Of a stretch of 32,607 nt of DNA, positions 28,065-32,607 are shown in pieces; the stretch's first letter is position 1, and every line of letters begins with the position of its first letter. Origin of the DNA: Actinomycetes bacterium (GTDB lineage: Bacteria; Actinomycetota; Thermoleophilia; Miltoncostaeales; Miltoncostaeaceae); NCBI GenBank assembly GCA_024639225.1, contig JAHEIS010000012.1, positions 1-32,607 of the forward strand. The letters are read 5' to 3'. The notes beneath the pieces were generated by a model. The model had not been told where the DNA came from, did no database searches, and saw only the letters and a list, made by a program, of their open reading frames with translations. Position numbers and translations under genes: made by a program.

Positions 28065-29828
28065 CTACCACAGCGCCTGCGGTTGGGTGCTCCTCTCGGG
28101 GTCCTCGGCGCTCTCCTCGACCGGAAGCTGTACGGCGGTCGCCGCGGGCAGGGAGAGGATGAACGTGCTGCCGACATCCACCGTGCTCTCGGCCCAGACC
28201 CGTCCTCCGTGAAGCTCCGCGATGCGCTCCGAGATCGCCAGACCCAGGCCGGCGCCGCCGCCGAGACGCCGGTCGGAGGAGTCGACTTGGTGGAAGCGCT
28301 CGAAGATCCTCTTGAGCTCGTCGGCCGGGATCCCCCGACCCCGGTCGCGCACGCGGATCTCGATCTCCGGTCCGGCCCGCGCGGCGTCAAGCGTCACCGT
28401 CGAGCCGCCCGGCGAGAATTTGATGGCGTTGCCGAGGAAGTTCGTCAGCACCTGAGCGATCCGGCTCGGATCGCAGAAGACCGTCAGGTCATCGTCGACC
28501 GGGCGCACGTCGAAGCTGACCGAGTTCTCCGCCGCGAGTGGCTCAAGGAGATCTGCGGCCTGGTGGACCAGGTCTGCGACGCGGGCCGACGCGAACTCGG
28601 CGCCGTCGTTGCCCGCGTTGATCTGTTCGAGATCGAGCACATGGTTGATCAGGTGGCGGAGGCGCTCCGTGTTCCGGATCGCGATCTCGAGGAGGTTGCG
28701 CCCCCTGTCGTCGAGGTGATCGCCATGTCCTTCGACCAGCAGTCCGAGCGCGCCGTGGATCGACGTCAGGGGGGTCCGCAGCTCGTGGCTCACAACGGAG
28801 ACGAACTCGTCCTTGGCCCGATCGACCCGCTCGCGTTCCGTGGCGTCCTTGATGGTGAGCAGGACTCCGGAGAGGCGCCCGCGGTCGTCGCGCATCGGCG
28901 ACGCGGCGATGATCACCGGCAGCACCCCGCCGTCGGCGCGTCGATACAGGCTGTCGAGTTCACCGCCCCAGCCGGCGGAGAGATTCTCGGCGAGGCGGTT
29001 GAGCGCCTCGTCGTCATCCGGCCAGAAGGGGTAGGGAGCGCTCGTCCCGATCAGTTGCTCCTCGGAGAAGCCGGTCATCGTGCAGAACGGGCGGTTCACC
29101 TCTGTGATGACCCCGTCGGCATCGGCGTGGATCATGCCGTCCTGCATCGCATCGATCAGCGCGGCCCAGTGGTCGCGCTCGTGACGTAGCCGTTCGTGTG
29201 CGTTGACCCTTTCCGTGATGTCACTGAAGAGGGTCACGACCGCCGTCGGGCGAAGGTCCCTCCCTTCGATCATCGGCTCGGAGGTGACCGCCAGCCACGT
29301 GGGCTCGGCGTCCTTGCCGGTGACCCCGACCACCTCGGGTCCTTGAGCCACTCCCTCGGCCAGGGCGCGCGCGGAGGGCAGCTCGGATTCGGCGATCTCC
29401 TGTCCAGACTGGTCGATCAGAGCACGATCGGACCGCCCGCCGACACTCCCGTGCTCGATCTCTTCCCGGGTCATGCCGAGGATTCGCCGGGCGGCGGCGT
29501 TCGAGGTCAGGACCCGGCCGTCCGGGGCCCGGACGAGGACACCGTCAGCCATCGTCGCCACGAGTGCCCGGTAGAGCTCCTCGGTCTTTTCGCGGGGGCG
29601 CACCGCCTCCTCCCGCTCCTGGGTACGGCGCACGGCCTCCACGGTCGCCGCTCGTTCCCGGCGCACGAGCACCGTGAGCAGGGCGATGATCGCTGCGGTG
29701 ACGAGGATGCCGCTGATCGCGGCGGCGACCGCGTTCTTCTCGTGCTCATAGAGCATGGCGGACGCGATGGCGGTTCCCGCCAGGCAGGCGCAGACGATCG
29801 CGATGAAAGCAGCACGGCGCAGGCTCAC
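28065..29828 (-). CDS. membrane-anchored PAS-domain sensor histidine kinase
   Basis: Two N-terminal TM helices, two PAS-like segments, VSVVSHELRTPLTSIHGALG H-box, HATPase motifs FLGNAIKFSPGG, VRDRGRGIPADELKRIFERFHQVDSSDRRLGGGAGLGLAISERIAELHGG. Confidence 0.95.
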   Translation of the reverse strand: MSLRRAAFIAIVCACLAGTAIASAMLYEHEKNAVAAAISGILVTAAIIALLTVLVRRERAATVEAVRRTQEREEAVRPREKTEELYRALVATMADGVLVRAPDGRVLTSNAAARRILGMTREEIEHGSVGGRSDRALIDQSGQEIAESELPSARALAEGVAQGPEVVGVTGKDAEPTWLAVTSEPMIEGRDLRPTAVVTLFSDITERVNAHERLRHERDHWAALIDAMQDGMIHADADGVITEVNRPFCTMTGFSEEQLIGTSAPYPFWPDDDEALNRLAENLSAGWGGELDSLYRRADGGVLPVIIAASPMRDDRGRLSGVLLTIKDATERERVDRAKDEFVSVVSHELRTPLTSIHGALGLLVEGHGDHLDDRGRNLLEIAIRNTERLRHLINHVLDLEQINAGNDGAEFASARVADLVHQAADLLEPLAAENSVSFDVRPVDDDLTVFCDPSRIAQVLTNFLGNAIKFSPGGSTVTLDAARAGPEIEIRVRDRGRGIPADELKRIFERFHQVDSSDRRLGGGAGLGLAISERIAELHGGRVWAESTVDVGSTFILSLPAATAVQLPVEESAEDPERSTQPQALW

Positions 29829-29955
29829 AGCGCCCCCATCGGCCGATGCTCGGCCCCACTTGAGCCGCCGCGGACACCCCCGCTAAAGCCGGGGGCACCA
29901 CCGGCCGAATACGTACCTGAAGAGAACCCACCGGCTCGAACCAAAGGAACGCCAC

Positions 29956-30330
29956 GTGCCGTCGATTCTGATCGTCGAAGATGACCCCGATATCAATGAG
30001 CTGGTCTCCCTGCGGCTCCAGATGAACGGCCACGAGGTTCACGCGGAGTTCGATGGTGAAGCCGGTCTGGCCGCCGTCAAGGAACTCAAGCCGGATCTGG
30101 TCGTACTCGACTGGATGATGCCGCGCCTGACCGGTGTGGAGGTCTGCCGGGCGCTCCGAGAGGACCCCGATGTCTCCGCGACCCCGGTGATCCTGCTGAC
30201 GGCGAAAGCCCAGGAGGCGGATGTGCAGCGCGGCTTCGCCGCCGGCGCCGACGACTACGTCGCCAAGCCGTTCAGCCCGCCCGAACTCGCGAGCCGGGTG
30301 GATGCCCTGCTCGCACGCGCGAAGGCCTGA
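29956..30330 (+). CDS. single-domain (receiver-only) response regulator
   Basis: SILIVEDDPDINELV, LVVLDWMMPRLTGVEVCRAL, ILLTAKAQEADVQRGFAAGADDYVAKPFSPPELASRVDALL; no output domain. Confidence 0.93.
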   Translation: MPSILIVEDDPDINELVSLRLQMNGHEVHAEFDGEAGLAAVKELKPDLVVLDWMMPRLTGVEVCRALREDPDVSATPVILLTAKAQEADVQRGFAAGADDYVAKPFSPPELASRVDALLARAKA

Positions 30331-30387
30331 TCTTCCATCCAGGAGCTACTGCTCCCCGCGCTTGCGGCGATCCTGCTCCTGCTCCTG

Positions 30388-31368
30388 GTGCTGCCGATCC
30401 TCTCGGTGGTCCACAAGGCCTGGAAGGATCACAACGAGTCCCGATGGGCGGATCGTGCCGAAGCGCTCCGTCCGATCCTGACCCGCTTCGCCATCACCGA
30501 CGATGTCGTGGAGGGTTCGGAGATCCTGGAGCGCGTGTCCTACGAGCAGCTGGTCGCCGGCGCGGGCCGGCTGCTGACCAAGCTTCGCGGCGCCGACCGT
30601 GAGCGCCTCGCAAACGCGCTCGCCCAGGAGGGCGTCATCGCGCGGGCCATGCGCGATACGCGCAGCTGGAGGCGTTCGCGACGCGCCATCGCCGCCCATC
30701 TGCTCGGCGCTGCCGCCGTGCCCGCGGCGATGCCCGACCTCGTCCGGCTGACCCAGGACCGCAGCGAAGAGGTGCGGCGGGTCGCCGCCCGCGGCCTGGG
30801 GCGCATGAGCGACGGGCGGGGCGTGCGGGCTCTCATCAGCGCCCTGGAGGAGCCGCGGGTTCTCTCGCAGGGGACGGTCGGCTTGTCGATGGTGCGCATG
30901 GGTTCGGCCGCTGCGCCGACCCTGCGGGACGCACTGTCATCCGAAGATCTGAGCGTCCGGGGAGTCGCGGCCGACGTGCTTGGTCATCTGGGTGACATGC
31001 ACGCGGTGCCCGGGTTGATCGACCGGCTGAAGGACGACGAGCCGACGGTCCGGCTGGCGGCGGCCGCCGCCCTCCGGCGCATCGGCTCCCCCCAGGCCCG
31101 TCCCTCGCTGGCGGAGGCCGCTCTGGCCGACGACGAGCCCGCCGTGCGCGCGGCCGCGGTGAACGCCCTGACCGCTCTCGGCCCGAGCCATTCGCTCGAC
31201 ACCCTGAGGACAGCGCTGACGGACGTGGATCACCGCGTGATCCGCCTCGCGGCGACAGGGCTGGCCCAGGCGGGCGAGGAGGGTCTCCGGGAGCTGCGGC
31301 GCACCGAAGAGCTGGGGGGTGCCGCCTCGCGCGAGTCCCGGGAGGCGTTGGAGGCGGTTGCCGCATGA
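30388..31368 (+). CDS. HEAT-repeat protein, probably membrane-anchored; true start may lie upstream
   Basis: About five HEAT-like repeats (RSEEVRRVAARGLGRM, EDLSVRGVAADVLGHLGD, DEPTVRLAAAAALRRIGS, DEPAVRAAAVNALTALG, VDHRVIRLAATGLAQAG); hydrophobic ELLLPALAAILLLLLVLPILSVV lies in frame upstream of the GTG at 30388. Confidence 0.8.
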   Translation: MLPILSVVHKAWKDHNESRWADRAEALRPILTRFAITDDVVEGSEILERVSYEQLVAGAGRLLTKLRGADRERLANALAQEGVIARAMRDTRSWRRSRRAIAAHLLGAAAVPAAMPDLVRLTQDRSEEVRRVAARGLGRMSDGRGVRALISALEEPRVLSQGTVGLSMVRMGSAAAPTLRDALSSEDLSVRGVAADVLGHLGDMHAVPGLIDRLKDDEPTVRLAAAAALRRIGSPQARPSLAEAALADDEPAVRAAAVNALTALGPSHSLDTLRTALTDVDHRVIRLAATGLAQAGEEGLRELRRTEELGGAASRESREALEAVAA

Positions 31369-32607
31369 GGGACGCCATCATCCAGGCCCTGATCGGCTTC
31401 GAGTGGTTCGTGCTCGTCTACTTCCTGCTGCTCAACACCGTCTACCTGGTGACGGTGATCCTCGGCGCGCTCGAGGTCCGTCACACGCGCCGCTGGGAGC
31501 CGACCTCGGATCTCGACGAGATCTTCGCCAACCCCTTGACGCCGGGCGTCTCGGTCGTCGCGCCGGCATATAACGAAGAGCTCTCGATCCTCGAGAGCGT
31601 GCGTGCGGTTCTCCGGCTGCGCTACCCGGAGTTCGAGCTCATCGTGGTGGACGATGGCTCGACCGACAACACATTCGGCCTACTCCTTGACGAGTTCGAT
31701 CTTCGTCCGACCGAGCGCCTGGTGCCCTCGCTTGTGCCGACGATCGGCGAGGTGATTGGGGTGTATGAGGCGGCGGGCGATGTCCCTCTGGTGGTTGTGC
31801 GCAAGGCGAACACCGGACGTCGCTCCGACGCGTCGAACGTCGGGATCAATGCCGCGCGCAAGCCGCTGATCTGCATCGTTGATTCCGACTCGGTGCTCGA
31901 TGAGAACGCCCTCCTGCTGGTCGCCCGACCATTCGTCGAGGACCCCGAGCACGTCGTCGCCACCGGTGGAGTCGTGCGCGCGATGAACGGCGCGGTCGTG
32001 CGCGACGGCGTCATCGAGGACATCCGCCTGCCCAAGGGGTGGCTCGCGCGTATCCAGGTCGTGGAGTACCTGCGCTCGTTTCTCCTCGGTCGTACGGGGT
32101 GGTCACGCATCGGCGGGCTCATGATCATCTCCGGCGCGTTCGGCCTCTTCCGGACCGACCTGCTCCACCGGCTCGGCGGATACGATCTCGAGAACATCGG
32201 CGAAGACGCCGAGCTCGTCACCCGGATCCACAAGACCATGCGCGACGAAGGGATCAAGTACCGCATCGTGTTCGTGGCCGAACCCGTGTGTTGGACCGAG
32301 GTTCCGGACAAGATCAAAGGTCTGGCCGGCCAGCGGCGCCGTTGGTCGTTGGGCGGGGCCGAGGTGATCTGGAAGCACCGGCGGATGATGGGGAATCCGC
32401 GCTACGGCGTGATCGGAATGCTCACCCTTCCCTTCTTTCTTCTGTTCGAGGTCCTCGGTCCGGTCGTCGAGCTCGTCGGGCTCATCGCGCTCATCCTCGG
32501 CACGTCCCTCGGGCTGCTCGATCCCCGGTTCGCCCTCATCGTCGGTGGACTGGCTGTTGCGTACGGCCTGCTCCTGTCCGCGGCGGCGATCGCTGTCGAG
32601 GAGTTCT
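31365..32607 (+). CDS. processive GT2-family membrane glycosyltransferase (3' end outside window)
   Basis: SVVAPAYNEELSILESVRAVLRLRYPEFELIVVDDGSTDNTF, CIVDSDSVL, GEDAELVTRI, QRRRW motif, flanking TM helices; ATGA overlap with the HEAT gene; open to the window end. Confidence 0.92.
   Translation, partial: MRDAIIQALIGFEWFVLVYFLLLNTVYLVTVILGALEVRHTRRWEPTSDLDEIFANPLTPGVSVVAPAYNEELSILESVRAVLRLRYPEFELIVVDDGSTDNTFGLLLDEFDLRPTERLVPSLVPTIGEVIGVYEAAGDVPLVVVRKANTGRRSDASNVGINAARKPLICIVDSDSVLDENALLLVARPFVEDPEHVVATGGVVRAMNGAVVRDGVIEDIRLPKGWLARIQVVEYLRSFLLGRTGWSRIGGLMIISGAFGLFRTDLLHRLGGYDLENIGEDAELVTRIHKTMRDEGIKYRIVFVAEPVCWTEVPDKIKGLAGQRRRWSLGGAEVIWKHRRMMGNPRYGVIGMLTLPFFLLFEVLGPVVELVGLIALILGTSLGLLDPRFALIVGGLAVAYGLLLSAAAIAVEEF

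Noticed and set aside
28083-29189. 368-aa plus-strand ORF opposite the histidine kinase
   Set aside because: The minus-strand kinase motifs (SHELRTPL, HATPase) are decisive; plus-strand translation lacks domain features
29877-29895. CCCCCG-ctaaagc-CGGGGG hairpin upstream of the response regulator
   Set aside because: Real 6-bp stem but no supporting context; short GC-rich hairpins are common in this window

Overview
High-GC, actinobacterial-type chromosomal window (codon usage and gene content suggest a deep-branching actinobacterium, possibly Thermoleophilia-like; inference only). Most of it is a housekeeping backbone whose order resembles the Bacillus ftsH-to-sigH region: ftsH(3' end)-folP-folB-folK-DUF2469-coaX-dusB-greA-lysS // clpC-radA-carD-PIN/TRAM(yacL-like) // ispD-PHP-ispF-cysS-rlmB-sigH. 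Non-backbone cargo sits at three points. (1) Between lysS and clpC: a dienelactone-hydrolase-like gene, a frameshifted pseudogene, acs, a stand-alone Cys-less bS18 paralogue with a long acidic tail, and a zinc-ribbon microprotein. (2) Between the PIN/TRAM gene and ispD: a secreted seven-FG-GAP protein with three copies of an unfamiliar ~55-aa C-terminal repeat, two membrane proteins and a DUF72 protein. (3) After sigH: a lipoprotein, a PAS histidine kinase divergent from a receiver-only response regulator, a HEAT-repeat protein and a processive GT2 glycosyltransferase cut by the window end. No rRNA, tRNA, CRISPR array or transposase was seen. Best leads: the triplicated C-terminal repeat domain, the clpC leader with a duplicated GAAAAACCGC...TCATCCC motif, the sigH promoter/leader with two mutually exclusive hairpins, the receiver/HEAT/GT2 cassette with an unclear HEAT start codon, and the bS18 paralogue. 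All calls are from reading sequence and the supplied ORF track; no database search was run.
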